NCBI GenBank assembly: GCA_020637615.1
Contig: JACKKC010000006.1
Span: forward strand, 1 to 64,000
Length of the DNA: 64,000 bases
Source: Rhodovulum sp.
GTDB lineage: Bacteria; Pseudomonadota; Alphaproteobacteria; Rhodobacterales; Rhodobacteraceae
Direction: 5' to 3'
The notes beneath the pieces are model-generated. The model ran no database searches. It was not told the DNA's origin and saw nothing but the letters and a program-made list of their open reading frames with translations. Of this stretch, positions 52,759 to 61,307 are shown one piece after another (position 1 is the first letter of the stretch; each line of letters opens with the position of its first letter). The translations under genes and the position numbers were made by a program.

Positions 52759-53781
52759 ATGGCCGCCGAGACCTCCATGCCCGCCGGATTCCCCTCCAAC
52801 GCCCGCGGGCTCGCGCCCGGCGTGCTGGTCTGCGGCCTGATCGCCCTGGCGGCACAATTCCTGTCGGACCACTACGGCTCGCCGGCGATGCTGATGGCGC
52901 TACTCATCGGCATGACGATGAACTTTCTTCTCGACGCGCCGTCGCGCGCGGCGGACGGGGTCACCTTCGCCTCCAGGGTCCTTCTGCGCGTCGGGGTGGC
53001 GCTGCTCGGTGCGCGCATCGGCTTCGACGCCTTCGCCGAACTCGGCTGGCCGGTGCTCGCGCTCGTGGTGGCGGGGCTGATCGCCACGCTCGCCTTCGGC
53101 TATGTCGTCGCGCGGCTTCTCGGGCGCGGCTGGCGCCTGACCATCCTGACCGCGGGCTCGGTGGCGATCTGCGGCGCCTCGGCGGCCATGGCCATCGCGG
53201 CGGTGTTGCCGAGGAACCAGTTCTCGGATCGCAATCTCGTCTTCACGGTCTTCGGCGTCACCCTGCTCAGCACGCTGGCGATGATCGTCTATCCGCTGGT
53301 GGCGGGCGCGCTGGGCCTGGGCGAGTTTCAGACCGGCATCTTCCTCGGGGCGACGATCCACGACGTGGCCCAGGTCGTCGGCGCGGGTTTCGCGGTCTCC
53401 GATCTGGCCGGCGAGACGGCGACGACGGTCAAGCTGATCCGGGTCGCGATGCTGGCGCCCTTCGTGCTCCTGCTCACGCTGGCCCTGCGCCACACCCATG
53501 CCGTGCCGGGCGCCGGCCTGAGCCGCCCGCCGCTGGTGCCGGGCTTCGTGCTCGCCTTCATCGTCCTCGTCATCGTCAATTCCCTGGGGCTCCTCCCCGG
53601 TCCTGTCCAGGATGCCGCGGCGGCCCTGTCGAAATGGATGATGCTGACCGCCATCGCCGCGGTCGGCGTCCGCACGGAACTGCGCCGCTTCCGGGAGATC
53701 CCGCCCCAATCCGTGCTGCTGCTCTTCCTTGAGACGGCCTTCATCGCCTGTTTCGCACTGCTGGGACTCCGCCTGATCTGA
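52759..53781 (+). CDS. suyZ: Putative sulfite/sulfate exporter (SuyZ/YeiH type, PF03601)
   Basis: 340 residues, about 9-11 TM helices. I chose the ATG at 52759 with GGAAGGGAG upstream. Typical PSE-family segments: G-S-P-A-M-L-M-A-L-L-I-G, R-V-G-V-A-L-L-G-A-R-I-G, S-V-A-I-C-G-A-S-A-A-M-A-I-A, and F-L-G-A-T-I-H-D-V-A-Q-V-V-G-A-G. SuyZ of Paracoccus is the namesake of this family. Export of the sulfite or sulfate released by SuyAB is the expected job; last gene of the operon. Confidence 0.86.
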   Translation: MAAETSMPAGFPSNARGLAPGVLVCGLIALAAQFLSDHYGSPAMLMALLIGMTMNFLLDAPSRAADGVTFASRVLLRVGVALLGARIGFDAFAELGWPVLALVVAGLIATLAFGYVVARLLGRGWRLTILTAGSVAICGASAAMAIAAVLPRNQFSDRNLVFTVFGVTLLSTLAMIVYPLVAGALGLGEFQTGIFLGATIHDVAQVVGAGFAVSDLAGETATTVKLIRVAMLAPFVLLLTLALRHTHAVPGAGLSRPPLVPGFVLAFIVLVIVNSLGLLPGPVQDAAAALSKWMMLTAIAAVGVRTELRRFREIPPQSVLLLFLETAFIACFALLGLRLI

Positions 53782-54486
53782 CCGCCGCCGGTGGCTCCCG
53801 GACCGGGTCCCGGGACAGGGAAAAGGCCCGCCGGCACGGCCCGATTGATACGGCCTCCGGCTGATTGCTTCTGATCGGCGCCGGCCTCCTCGTGGCGCGG
53901 CCGCGTGTCCCCGCGGATTTGGCAGGTGACAAATCCGCGCGCGCCTGCCTGGCCCCGGCAGGCGCGACAAGCGCGCCCGCCCAGGCAGCCGCGCGCGGAT
54001 TGCCCACCGCCTTTGGAATCCAACCCCCCTCGCCCTTCGCGCTCGCGCGCTGCGGCCGACGAACCGGCGCGAGGCAGTGCCTCGCTGGTGCCGGTTCGGG
54101 ATGGGCGTAGTCTGGGCCATTCAACCGAATCTCGTATGGTTCCGGTCGATCCGGCTCGGCATCCCAACGGCGGGTGGGGTGGGAGGCGACAGTGGGTGCC
54201 ACCGGTGGATGCCCCGCGCCGCTCCGGAGTCAGCGTTCAAACAGAGTCCGGTAAAAATTCAATAAAAACAACAATATAACATGCGTCTCATCGTGATACG
54301 CTACAACTGACCGCCCCGCCGGAAGCTCGAGCCCGGCCGCGGCGCCGGGACCTCTTACCGGTTCCGGTCGATACGATCGCCAGACCGGGCGGGTTCGTTC
54401 CCGGCGGGCCGGGCCGGTCGGGCGGCCCACCCTTGAGGGGTTCTTGACGCTGGCGCCGGGCCGCGCCTGCCCGTAAAGGTTGCAGC
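53782..54486. other. Intergenic region with repeat copy B
   Basis: About 700 bp without a recognisable gene. Holds a short F-like segment (53812-53843), the full palindromic repeat B (53912-54101) and an AT-rich island around 54250-54285 that could hold the promoter of the lipoprotein gene. Confidence 0.55.
53912..54101 (-). repeat. Dispersed palindromic repeat, copy B (two blocks)
   Basis: On the minus strand the order is block 1 (54100-54054: CCGAACCGGC, a GCGAGGCACTGCCTCGC core, CCGGTTCGTCGGCC), a non-conserved middle, then block 2 (54006-53912: GTGGGCAATCCGCGCGCG, GCCAGGCAGGCGCGCGCGG, CCAAATCCGCG). This is the same order as copy A. It starts 130 bp after suyZ. Confidence 0.75.
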
Positions 54487-55329
54487 ATGAAAGGATTGCG
54501 GGTCGATATTCCCCTGAAGGCGCTGTGCTGCCTCGCGGCACTGCTGCTTTCGGGCTGCGGCGGCGAGGCGGAGGACGCGCCCGCGCCGGCCGCCGCGATC
54601 TCGAAGGGGCCGGTCGATCCGAGCTATTATTCCGGGGAGGTGACGTTCAAGATCGCCGAGCCGCTTCCGGTCGGCGGGCGGGAGCTGCCGCTCACCCTCT
54701 ATCTCGGCCTGAGCCCCCAGACCGAGACGCGGCTCGCGGTCGAGGCCTTCGTCGACCTGCGCCCGCTCCAGGAGGCGCTGCCGGAGATCGTCGCGGGCAC
54801 GGTGGTGGAGAGCTGCGGCCTCGGGCTCGACCTCGATCTCGACCGGGTGGAGGCGGTCGGCAAGCAGGTGCGCGGCCGGGGCAGGGTGGTCGCCCGCCTC
54901 TATCGCTGCCCGGGCCGGGGAACCGAAGAGGAGCGGCGGGGCATGCGGCTCCTGAGCCAGACCATCGACGTGGTCGCCGTCGCGACCGCCGGGCTCGAGC
55001 AGGATTGCATCGTCTTCCGCCTCGAGGAACTGGAGCTTTCGCCGAGGGGCCTGATCGGCCGCGTGGCCGACCTCTTCGGCGTGACCGAGCGCGCAAGGGC
55101 GGCGATCCTGGGCCGGGCGGCCGAGGCGCTCGCGAACCGCCCGATCTGTCCGGAACTCCCCGAGGATGTCGCCTGGCTCGATCCCCGCTATACCGACGGT
55201 GGCCCGCGCGAGATCGTGGATGGCGGCATGGGCGCCGCGCTGAGCGGCTCGGTCGATGCGAGCGCGGGCACCCTCGTCAGGCTGGTGGATCTGGCCCGGT
55301 CCCGGGGGATCCTGGGAGGTGTCCGATGA
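54487..55329 (+). CDS. Exported lipoprotein of unknown function, paralogue of the next gene
   Basis: 280 residues. A lipoprotein signal ends L-L-S-G-C with the lipid Cys at residue 24. The mature part has no recognised family but aligns along its length with the next protein: L-G-L-S-x-x-T-x-T-R, D-L-x-x-L-Q-x-x-L-P-E, an internal V-x-x-C-G, C-I-V-F-R-L, R-P-I-C-P-E-L-P-E-D-V-A-W-L-D-P-R-Y and A-L-S-G-S-V-D-A-S-A-G-T-L. Four or more conserved Cys may form disulphides. Transcribed with the downstream paralogue (ATGA overlap). Confidence 0.8.
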   Translation: MKGLRVDIPLKALCCLAALLLSGCGGEAEDAPAPAAAISKGPVDPSYYSGEVTFKIAEPLPVGGRELPLTLYLGLSPQTETRLAVEAFVDLRPLQEALPEIVAGTVVESCGLGLDLDLDRVEAVGKQVRGRGRVVARLYRCPGRGTEEERRGMRLLSQTIDVVAVATAGLEQDCIVFRLEELELSPRGLIGRVADLFGVTERARAAILGRAAEALANRPICPELPEDVAWLDPRYTDGGPREIVDGGMGAALSGSVDASAGTLVRLVDLARSRGILGGVR

Positions 55330-56084
55330 GGGGCGCGGGCCTGATCGCTGCCGGAATGCTGGCCCTGGCCCCGGCGGCCTCGGCGCAGCAGGCGGATCTG
55401 AGGATCGCGGAGACCCTGACCTTGGACGCGCGCGAGATCGGCTACAGTCTCGACCTCGGCCTGAGCGCCGTGACGCCGACCCGGATCGGGGTGGCGGCCA
55501 CGCTCGACCTGACGGACCTCCAGCGCCAGCTGCCGGAGCTTCTCGCGGGCCTGACCCTGGTGGACACCTGCGGCTCGCGGGTCGCGCTCCAGCGGGTCGA
55601 GGCCGAGGCCCGGGACGCAATGGTGATCGCGACGGCGCGGCTGGACGTCGCATCCTACGCCTGCGAGCGGACCGGACCCACCGCCTGGGAGCGGGGCGCG
55701 CTCCGATCCGAGAACGAGGTCGAGGTCCGGGCGGACCTGTCGGCGGAACTGCAGGGGCCCTGCGTCGTCTTCCGTCTCTACGACGTGGCGCAGTCGACGC
55801 CCGGCGCGCTGCCGGAAGTGGATGCGGGCAACGGCCGGAGGCAGGCGGTGCGCGGTCTTCTCATCGAGGCGGTGGGCCTCCTGCTCGAGGACAGCCCGAT
55901 CTGTCCCGAGATGCCGCCCGAGCTCGCCATGCTCGACCCGGTCTATGACAGCGGCGTGCCGACCGAAATCGGCGCGGGCGGTCTCGGTATCGCCCTCAGC
56001 GGCTCGATCGACGTCAGCACCGGGACGATCCTGGCGGTGCTTCGCCTGCTGCAGTCGCGCGGGGTGCTTCCGCCGGAGCCGTGA
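55326..56084 (+). CDS. Exported protein of unknown function, tandem paralogue
   Basis: 252 residues with a Sec signal ending A-S-A before Q-Q-A-D (about residue 20); no lipobox. Conserved with the upstream lipoprotein: L-G-L-S-A-V-T-P-T-R, D-L-T-D-L-Q-R-Q-L-P-E-L-L-A-G, V-D-T-C-G, C-V-V-F-R-L-Y-D, S-P-I-C-P-E-M-P-P-E-L-A-M-L-D-P-V-Y and I-A-L-S-G-S-I-D-V-S-T-G-T-I. One copy is lipid-anchored and the other apparently soluble, so they may form a heteromeric periplasmic pair. Confidence 0.8.
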   Translation: MRGAGLIAAGMLALAPAASAQQADLRIAETLTLDAREIGYSLDLGLSAVTPTRIGVAATLDLTDLQRQLPELLAGLTLVDTCGSRVALQRVEAEARDAMVIATARLDVASYACERTGPTAWERGALRSENEVEVRADLSAELQGPCVVFRLYDVAQSTPGALPEVDAGNGRRQAVRGLLIEAVGLLLEDSPICPEMPPELAMLDPVYDSGVPTEIGAGGLGIALSGSIDVSTGTILAVLRLLQSRGVLPPEP

Positions 56085-56093
56085 CGGCGTGAT

Positions 56094-57128
56094 TCACCCG
56101 GCCGGCTGCGGCCAGGTGTCGGAGAGCCGGTAGCCCTCGGGCCAGGGGTCGTCGGGGTCGACCATCTCCTGTCGCGTGCCGGTGATCCAGGCGCGGCCCG
56201 AGATCGAGGGGATGATCGCAGGCCGGTCGGCAAGCATGGTGTCGGCCTCGATGCGGCAGGCGAATTCCGAGCCGATGATCGAGCGGCCGATGAACCGGTC
56301 CCCGGCCGCCATCTGCCCGCGGGCCCGCAGCACCGCCATGCGCGCGCAGCAGCCCGTGCCGGTCGGCGAGCGGTCGATCTTGCCGGGCTGGATCACCACC
56401 GCGCTGCTGCCGGTCAGCACGCCCTCCGTCACGCTCACGGGCGCGGCGATCTGGCAGAAGGAGAAATGCGCCCAATCCGGATTGGTCGGATGCGCGAAGC
56501 CGAGCTGTTCGTTGGCCGCGCGGGTGATGCGGATCCCGGCGGCGGCGATGTCGGCGGCCTCGTCGGGGGTGACGGCGAAGCCGAGAGCGGCGGCATCGGC
56601 GATCACGAAGCTGTCGCCGCCATAGGCGGTATCGACGGTGAGCGTACCGAGGCCCGGAACCTCGAGCGCCGCGCCCAGCCGGTCGGCGAAGCTCGGGTGG
56701 TTGCGCACGGTGATGCGCTCGGCCTTGCCGTTGCGGCAGCGGGCGGTGACCTCGATCAGCCCGCCGGGCGCTTCCAGCACGAGGCGGGTCTCGGGCTCGG
56801 TCATCGGCAGGATGCCGGTGTCGAGCAGGACCGTGGCGACGCAGATCGAATTCGAGCCGGACATCGGCGGCGTGTCTTCGGGCTCCATGATGATGAAGCC
56901 CATGTCCGCGGCGGGGTCCTTCGGCGGAACCAGCAGGTTGACGTGGCGGAAGACGCCGCCGCGGGGCTCGTTCAGCACGAAGCGGCGCAGGGCGCCGTCG
57001 CGGGCGATGAATCGGGACTGCTCCCAGATCGTGTCGCCGGGGGGCGGGGCGACGCCGCCGGTGATGACGTCGCCGACCTCGCCTTCGGCATGGCAGGCGA
57101 CGATCTGGATGGCGCGGCTGCTGCGCAT
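56094..57128 (-). CDS. trans-3-hydroxy-L-proline dehydratase (proline racemase family, Ser type)
   Basis: 344 residues. The ATG at 57128 overlaps the upstream stop by one base (TGATG). Proline-racemase fold: V-A-C-H-A-E-G-E-V-G-D-V, M-E-P-E-D-T-P-P-M-S-G-S-N-S-I-C with Ser at position 90, V-D-T-A-Y-G-G-D-S-F and I-D-R-S-P-T-G-T-G-C-C. In racemases/epimerases both catalytic positions are Cys; Ser90 with Thr in S-P-T-G-T-G is the pattern of bacterial trans-3-hydroxy-L-proline dehydratases. Its product enters the proline pool via pyrroline-2-carboxylate. Same operon as the cis-3-Hyp dehydratase. Confidence 0.85.
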   Translation of the reverse strand: MRSSRAIQIVACHAEGEVGDVITGGVAPPPGDTIWEQSRFIARDGALRRFVLNEPRGGVFRHVNLLVPPKDPAADMGFIIMEPEDTPPMSGSNSICVATVLLDTGILPMTEPETRLVLEAPGGLIEVTARCRNGKAERITVRNHPSFADRLGAALEVPGLGTLTVDTAYGGDSFVIADAAALGFAVTPDEAADIAAAGIRITRAANEQLGFAHPTNPDWAHFSFCQIAAPVSVTEGVLTGSSAVVIQPGKIDRSPTGTGCCARMAVLRARGQMAAGDRFIGRSIIGSEFACRIEADTMLADRPAIIPSISGRAWITGTRQEMVDPDDPWPEGYRLSDTWPQPAG

Positions 57129-58231
57129 CAGGCGATGCTCAGCGCCGGGGGGCCGAAGCCCTCGACCAGCGGCGCGATGCCGAGGCCGGGCGCCTCGCTG
57201 GTGGTCATGAAGCCGTCGCGGCGGCGCGGCGCGCCTTCGGCGAGGGGGCGGGTGACGTAGCTGTTGAAATCGGTGGCGGTGAAGCAGAACTCCGCCGGGG
57301 TGGAGCGGGCGAGATGGGCGATGGCGGCGGTGGCGATGTCGCCGCCCCAGGTATCCTCGATGGTCATGGGGATGCCCGAGGCGACGCAGAGGTCGCGCAT
57401 CAGCCGGGCCTTGGTGAGCCCGCCGACCTTGGAGATCTTGAGGTTGATCACGTCCATCGCGTCGTCGGCGAGGCCGCGCACCAGCATGGCCGCGTCGTCC
57501 ATCACCTCGTCGAGAACGAAGGGCCGGGCGGTCCGGCGGCGGATCGAGAGGCATTCGGCGTAGGTGGGGCAGGGCTGCTCGATATAGACGTCGAGATCGG
57601 CGACGGCGGCGACCACGCGCGCGGCCTCGGCGCGGGTCCAGCCGGTGTTGGCGTCGGCCACCAGCACGTCGGAGGGGGCGAGGATCTCGCGGGCGGCGCG
57701 GATGCGGGCGATGTCCTCGTCGGCGTTGCCGCCGACCTTGAGCTGGAAGCGGGTGTAGCCCTCGGCGCGGTAGCCGGCGATCTTCGCGGCCATCGCCTCG
57801 GGGGATTGCTGGGAGATGGCGCGGTAGAGGGTGATGTGCTCCTGCGCGGCGCCGCCGAGCAGGGTGTGGAGCGGCAGGCCGGTCAGCTTGCCGAGGATGT
57901 CCCAGCAGGCGATGTCGACGGGCGCCTTCACATAGGGGTGCCCGCGCAGGGCCGCGTCCATGGCGCGGTTGAGGCCGTTGAGATCGGTCGGGTCGCGGCC
58001 GATCAGCTTCGGGCCGATCTCGGCGAGGCCGGCGCGCACGCCCGCCGCGTAGGACGGCAGGTAGGCAGAGCCGAGCGGGCAGCATTCGGCGTGGCCGGTG
58101 ATGCCCGCGTCGGTCTCGACCGCGACGATGGTGCTGTCGAAGACCTCGACGAAATTGCCGTTCGACCAGCTGTAGCGGCCCTCCACGAGCGGCAGGTCGA
58201 CCTGCCAGGCCTTGATGGCGGTGATCTTCAC
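57128..58231 (-). CDS. cis-3-hydroxy-L-proline dehydratase-like enolase-superfamily enzyme
   Basis: 367 residues from a GTG at 58231 (M-K-I-T-A-I-K-A-W-Q-V-D-L-P-L) with GGGGGAGG upstream; the frame is open further but without a good start. Mandelate-racemase/muconate-lactonizing group: Lys in F-Q-L-K-V-G-G, metal ligands in V-A-D-A-N-T-G-W, Y-I-E-Q-P-C and V-L-D-E-V-M-D-D, second base Lys in N-L-K-I-S-K-V-G-G, then I-E-D-T-W-G-G-D. Cis-3-hydroxyproline dehydratases of marine Rhodobacterales belong here, and the neighbouring trans-3-Hyp and 4-Hyp genes support the assignment. Confidence 0.8.
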   Translation of the reverse strand: MKITAIKAWQVDLPLVEGRYSWSNGNFVEVFDSTIVAVETDAGITGHAECCPLGSAYLPSYAAGVRAGLAEIGPKLIGRDPTDLNGLNRAMDAALRGHPYVKAPVDIACWDILGKLTGLPLHTLLGGAAQEHITLYRAISQQSPEAMAAKIAGYRAEGYTRFQLKVGGNADEDIARIRAAREILAPSDVLVADANTGWTRAEAARVVAAVADLDVYIEQPCPTYAECLSIRRRTARPFVLDEVMDDAAMLVRGLADDAMDVINLKISKVGGLTKARLMRDLCVASGIPMTIEDTWGGDIATAAIAHLARSTPAEFCFTATDFNSYVTRPLAEGAPRRRDGFMTTSEAPGLGIAPLVEGFGPPALSIA

Positions 58232-58694
58232 GGGCAACCTCCCCCTTCCCGGCATGGAATGAGCGCGCGCGCACAAACGGTCAAGTTGCTGAAAATACAC
58301 GATATTGCAGCCGGCGTTAAGGCAATCTTCACATTGCAGGACACTGGCCGGCCCTCCTGTCGCGACACTCCGTCTGCCCGAGCTCCGGGTGCGCCGAGCG
58401 CCGCAATCCCGCCCGGCGGGCACCGCCGGGCAGCGCCAGCCCCGCCCCCGTCACGCCGAAGGCGTGCCTCCGGCACGACGCGGGTGCTTCGCTTCCGCCC
58501 GGGTCGGGCGCTGCCCTCGTCCTGGAGCGGGACGGTCGAGGAAGTACGAAGGAGTTCCGAATGCATTGGCCGTGCCGGCGGGACTTGGGGGGCTGGCGAC
58601 TGCCCGTGCCGACGCGCGGGCAAAACGGCGAATAGCCCCCGTTCATGAGTTCGTGCCGTGTCGTGCGTGCAACCTTCACCGGATCGCTCGGCAC
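58232..58694. other. Intergenic region within the hydroxyproline cluster
   Basis: 463 bp, no gene seen. Contains an imperfect palindrome AATACACGATATT (58294-58306) 63 bp before the dehydratase start, a possible operator, and a perfect hairpin GCCCGGCGG-GCA-CCGCCGGGC at 58411-58431. Confidence 0.5.
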
Positions 58695-59696
58695 CTAGAC
58701 CACCTGGAACCCGTGCCGGAACGGGTCGCGGTCGTCGATGAAGATGGTGTTGAAGCCGGTCTGCCGCGCCCAGCCGCCGATGGAGGGCACGATGGCCTCG
58801 CGGTCGCCGACGCGGGTGGCGCGCTCGACACGGCCCTGGAAGATCGAGCCGATGATGCTCTCATGGGCGAAGTCGTCGCCGGGCTTCAGCCTGCCGAGGG
58901 CGGTCCATTGCGCCATGCGGGCGGAGGTGCCGGTGCCGCAGGGCGAGCGGTCGATGGCCTTGTCGCCGTAGAAGACGGCGTTGCGGGCGGTGGCGCCGGG
59001 GACGGTCGGAGCGCCGGTCCACATCAGGTGGCTGAGGCCGCGGATGCCGGGATGCTCGGGATGCACGAAGTCATGGGCCTCGTTGAGACGCCGGCGCAGC
59101 ACCGGGCTCCAGCGGATGAAATCGGCGGCGCTGAAATCGGCCATGTCGCGGAAATTTTCCTGCGGATCGACGATGGCGTAGAAATTGCCGCCGTAGGCGA
59201 CGTCCACGGTCAGGCGGCCGAGATCGGGGCAATCGACCTCGAGCCCGGTGGAATGCAGGAAGGAGGGCACGTTGGTGATGCGCACCTCCTCCACATGCTC
59301 GCCTTCCTGCCGGTATTCGGCGATCACGAGGCCCGCGGGCGCCTCCAGGCGCAGGATGCCCGGGGTCTTCGGGCGGACGAGGCCCTGCTCGACCGCCATG
59401 GTCACGGTGCCGATGGTGCCGTGGCCGCACATGGCGAGGCAGCCCGAGGTCTCGATGAAGAGGATGGCCGCGTCGTTCGTCGGGTCCGAGGGCGGATAGA
59501 GGATCGAGCCCGACATGACGTCGTGGCCGCGCGGCTCGAACATCAGGCCGGTGCGGATCCAGTCGTATTCGGCGAGGAAATGCGCGCGCTTCTCAAGCAT
59601 GGTGCTGCCGGTCAGCGCCGGCCCGCCGCCGGCGACGAGGCGGACCGGATTGCCGCAGGTATGGCCGTCGATGCAGAAGAAGGTGTGGCGGGCCAT
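58695..59696 (-). CDS. 4-hydroxyproline 2-epimerase
   Basis: 333 residues of the proline racemase family with both catalytic cysteines: L-A-M-C-G-H-G-T-I-G (Cys90) and D-R-S-P-C-G-T-G-T-S. C-I-D-G-H-T-C-G-N-P-V-R near the N-terminus is typical of hydroxyproline epimerases, as is length. It converts trans-4-hydroxy-L-proline to cis-4-hydroxy-D-proline, the substrate of the oxidase encoded 4 bp upstream in the operon. Confidence 0.92.
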   Translation of the reverse strand: MARHTFFCIDGHTCGNPVRLVAGGGPALTGSTMLEKRAHFLAEYDWIRTGLMFEPRGHDVMSGSILYPPSDPTNDAAILFIETSGCLAMCGHGTIGTVTMAVEQGLVRPKTPGILRLEAPAGLVIAEYRQEGEHVEEVRITNVPSFLHSTGLEVDCPDLGRLTVDVAYGGNFYAIVDPQENFRDMADFSAADFIRWSPVLRRRLNEAHDFVHPEHPGIRGLSHLMWTGAPTVPGATARNAVFYGDKAIDRSPCGTGTSARMAQWTALGRLKPGDDFAHESIIGSIFQGRVERATRVGDREAIVPSIGGWARQTGFNTIFIDDRDPFRHGFQVV

Positions 59697-59700
59697 TGCG

Positions 59701-60939
59701 TCAGAACCTTTGCGGGCTGAAGGGGGCGATGTCGATGGCGGGCGGGCGCCCGCAGAGCAGATCGGCGACGAGCCGGCCAGTGGCGGCCGATTGCGTCAGG
59801 CCGAGATGGCCATGGCCGAAGGCATAGACGATCCGCGGCCCGGCGCGGCTCGCGCCGATGACGGGGAGGCTGTCGGGGAGCGAGGGGCGGAAGCCCATCC
59901 ACCGCGTGCCGCCCTCCGTGCGCAGCCCGGGGAGAAAGGCCGCGGCCTTCGTCAGCATCGCCTCCGAACGCCGGTAGTCCGGCGGCAGGTCGAGGCCGCC
60001 GAGCTCGACCGCGCCGCCGATGCGGATGCCGGAGGCGAGCGGGACTACGACGAAGCCGTGGCCGCCGAAAATGAGCTCGCGCCGGACGTCGAAGGCGCCC
60101 GGCGGCAGGGTGGTGTTGTAGCCGCGCTCGGTCTCGAGCGGGATGCGGTCGCCGAGCGGATCGGTCAGGCGGCGGGAGAAGGCGCCGGCGGCGACCACCG
60201 CAGCGCGGGCGGCGAGCTCGCGCCCGTCCGCCAGCGTGACGGCGACGGTCTCGCCCTCGGGCCGGAGCGCCGTGGCCTCGGCCGCGATCACCTCCGCACC
60301 TGCGGCGGTGACGTGATCGGCGAGGCGGCGGGCGAAGGTGAAGGGGTCCTCCACCATCTGCCATTCCGGGACGAAGGTGCCGACGGGGAAGCGCGGCGAG
60401 AGGCCCGGCTGCAGCGCGGCGAGGCGCTCGCCCCGGACATGCTCGAAGGCGATCCCGGCGGCGCCGCGGGCCTGCCAGCCGGCCGCGCTCGCGGCGAGCT
60501 CGCCTTCGCTCTCGTAGAGCTCGAGGCTGCCTTCGACCCGCACCATGCCGGCGAGGCCGGCGGCGGCGGTCAGGGCCGCCATCTCGCTCTCGGCGAGGCG
60601 CATCAGCGCAGTCTGGGCCATGGTGCTCCGGGCAACCCGGTCCGACCTTCCGGCGCGCCAGAAGCGCAGGAGCCAGGGCAGGATCTTCGGCAGATAGGCG
60701 GGCGGGATGGCGAGCGGGCCGAGCGGGTCGATCAGCCAGCGGGGCAGCCGGCTCAGCCGGACGGCCGCCGCCAGCGGCAGGATGTCGGAGAAGGCGAAGG
60801 CGCCGGCATTGCCGAAGCTGGCGCCCCGGGCGATGCCCGCGCGCTCGATCAGGGTGACGCGCCGGCCGGCCGCCTGGAGCCGCTCGGCCGAGGCGAGGCC
60901 GACGATGCCTCCGCCGATGATGATGACGTCCGCGGGCAT
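59701..60939 (-). CDS. FAD-dependent D-amino acid (cis-4-hydroxy-D-proline) dehydrogenase
   Basis: 412 residues; ATG at 60939. DAO fold: V-I-I-I-G-G-G-I-V-G-L-A-S-A at residues 5-18, E-R-A-G second strand, G-A-S-F-G-N-A-G-A flavin segment and a C-terminal G-H-G-H-L-G-L-T-Q-S. DadA-like enzymes in hydroxyproline operons oxidise cis-4-hydroxy-D-proline to the imino acid. Adjacent to the epimerase, hence the assignment. Upstream of it, the gap to the BKACE gene is divergent. Confidence 0.87.
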   Translation of the reverse strand: MPADVIIIGGGIVGLASAERLQAAGRRVTLIERAGIARGASFGNAGAFAFSDILPLAAAVRLSRLPRWLIDPLGPLAIPPAYLPKILPWLLRFWRAGRSDRVARSTMAQTALMRLAESEMAALTAAAGLAGMVRVEGSLELYESEGELAASAAGWQARGAAGIAFEHVRGERLAALQPGLSPRFPVGTFVPEWQMVEDPFTFARRLADHVTAAGAEVIAAEATALRPEGETVAVTLADGRELAARAAVVAAGAFSRRLTDPLGDRIPLETERGYNTTLPPGAFDVRRELIFGGHGFVVVPLASGIRIGGAVELGGLDLPPDYRRSEAMLTKAAAFLPGLRTEGGTRWMGFRPSLPDSLPVIGASRAGPRIVYAFGHGHLGLTQSAATGRLVADLLCGRPPAIDIAPFSPQRF

Positions 60940-61307
60940 CTGCGGCGGCTCAGCGGGCGGGGCGTGGCCCGAGGGCCCGGGCGGGTTTGCTGACCATGGA
61001 GGGGAGGACCGCGGGCCCGCCGGCACCGGCCCTCCGCACCCCGGTCGCGAGCGCCGGGACGGCATCCTTCCAGGTCACGGTCATAGCGATGGGGCCCTCC
61101 GGTTCGACGACCCGCGTCTATCCCGCCGCAGGGCCCGCCTCAATCCCCCAGACGGGCGAAGGATCCGGCCGGCAGGGTGCTGGCTTCGCCGACGGTCGTC
61201 GCGAGGAAGCGTTTGATTTGGCGGCGCCCGGTGGCGCATAGCTTGGCCGGGGCCTCCGGATTGTCGCGGAGGGGTGTCAACCCGGGACGGCGAGGAGGAG
61301 AGGTTTC
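60940..61307. other. Divergent intergenic region
   Basis: 368 bp between the D-amino-acid dehydrogenase (minus) and the BKACE gene (plus). No convincing gene or operator was recognised; a minus-strand open frame covering 61140-61307 is the tail of a long shadow frame. Confidence 0.45.
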
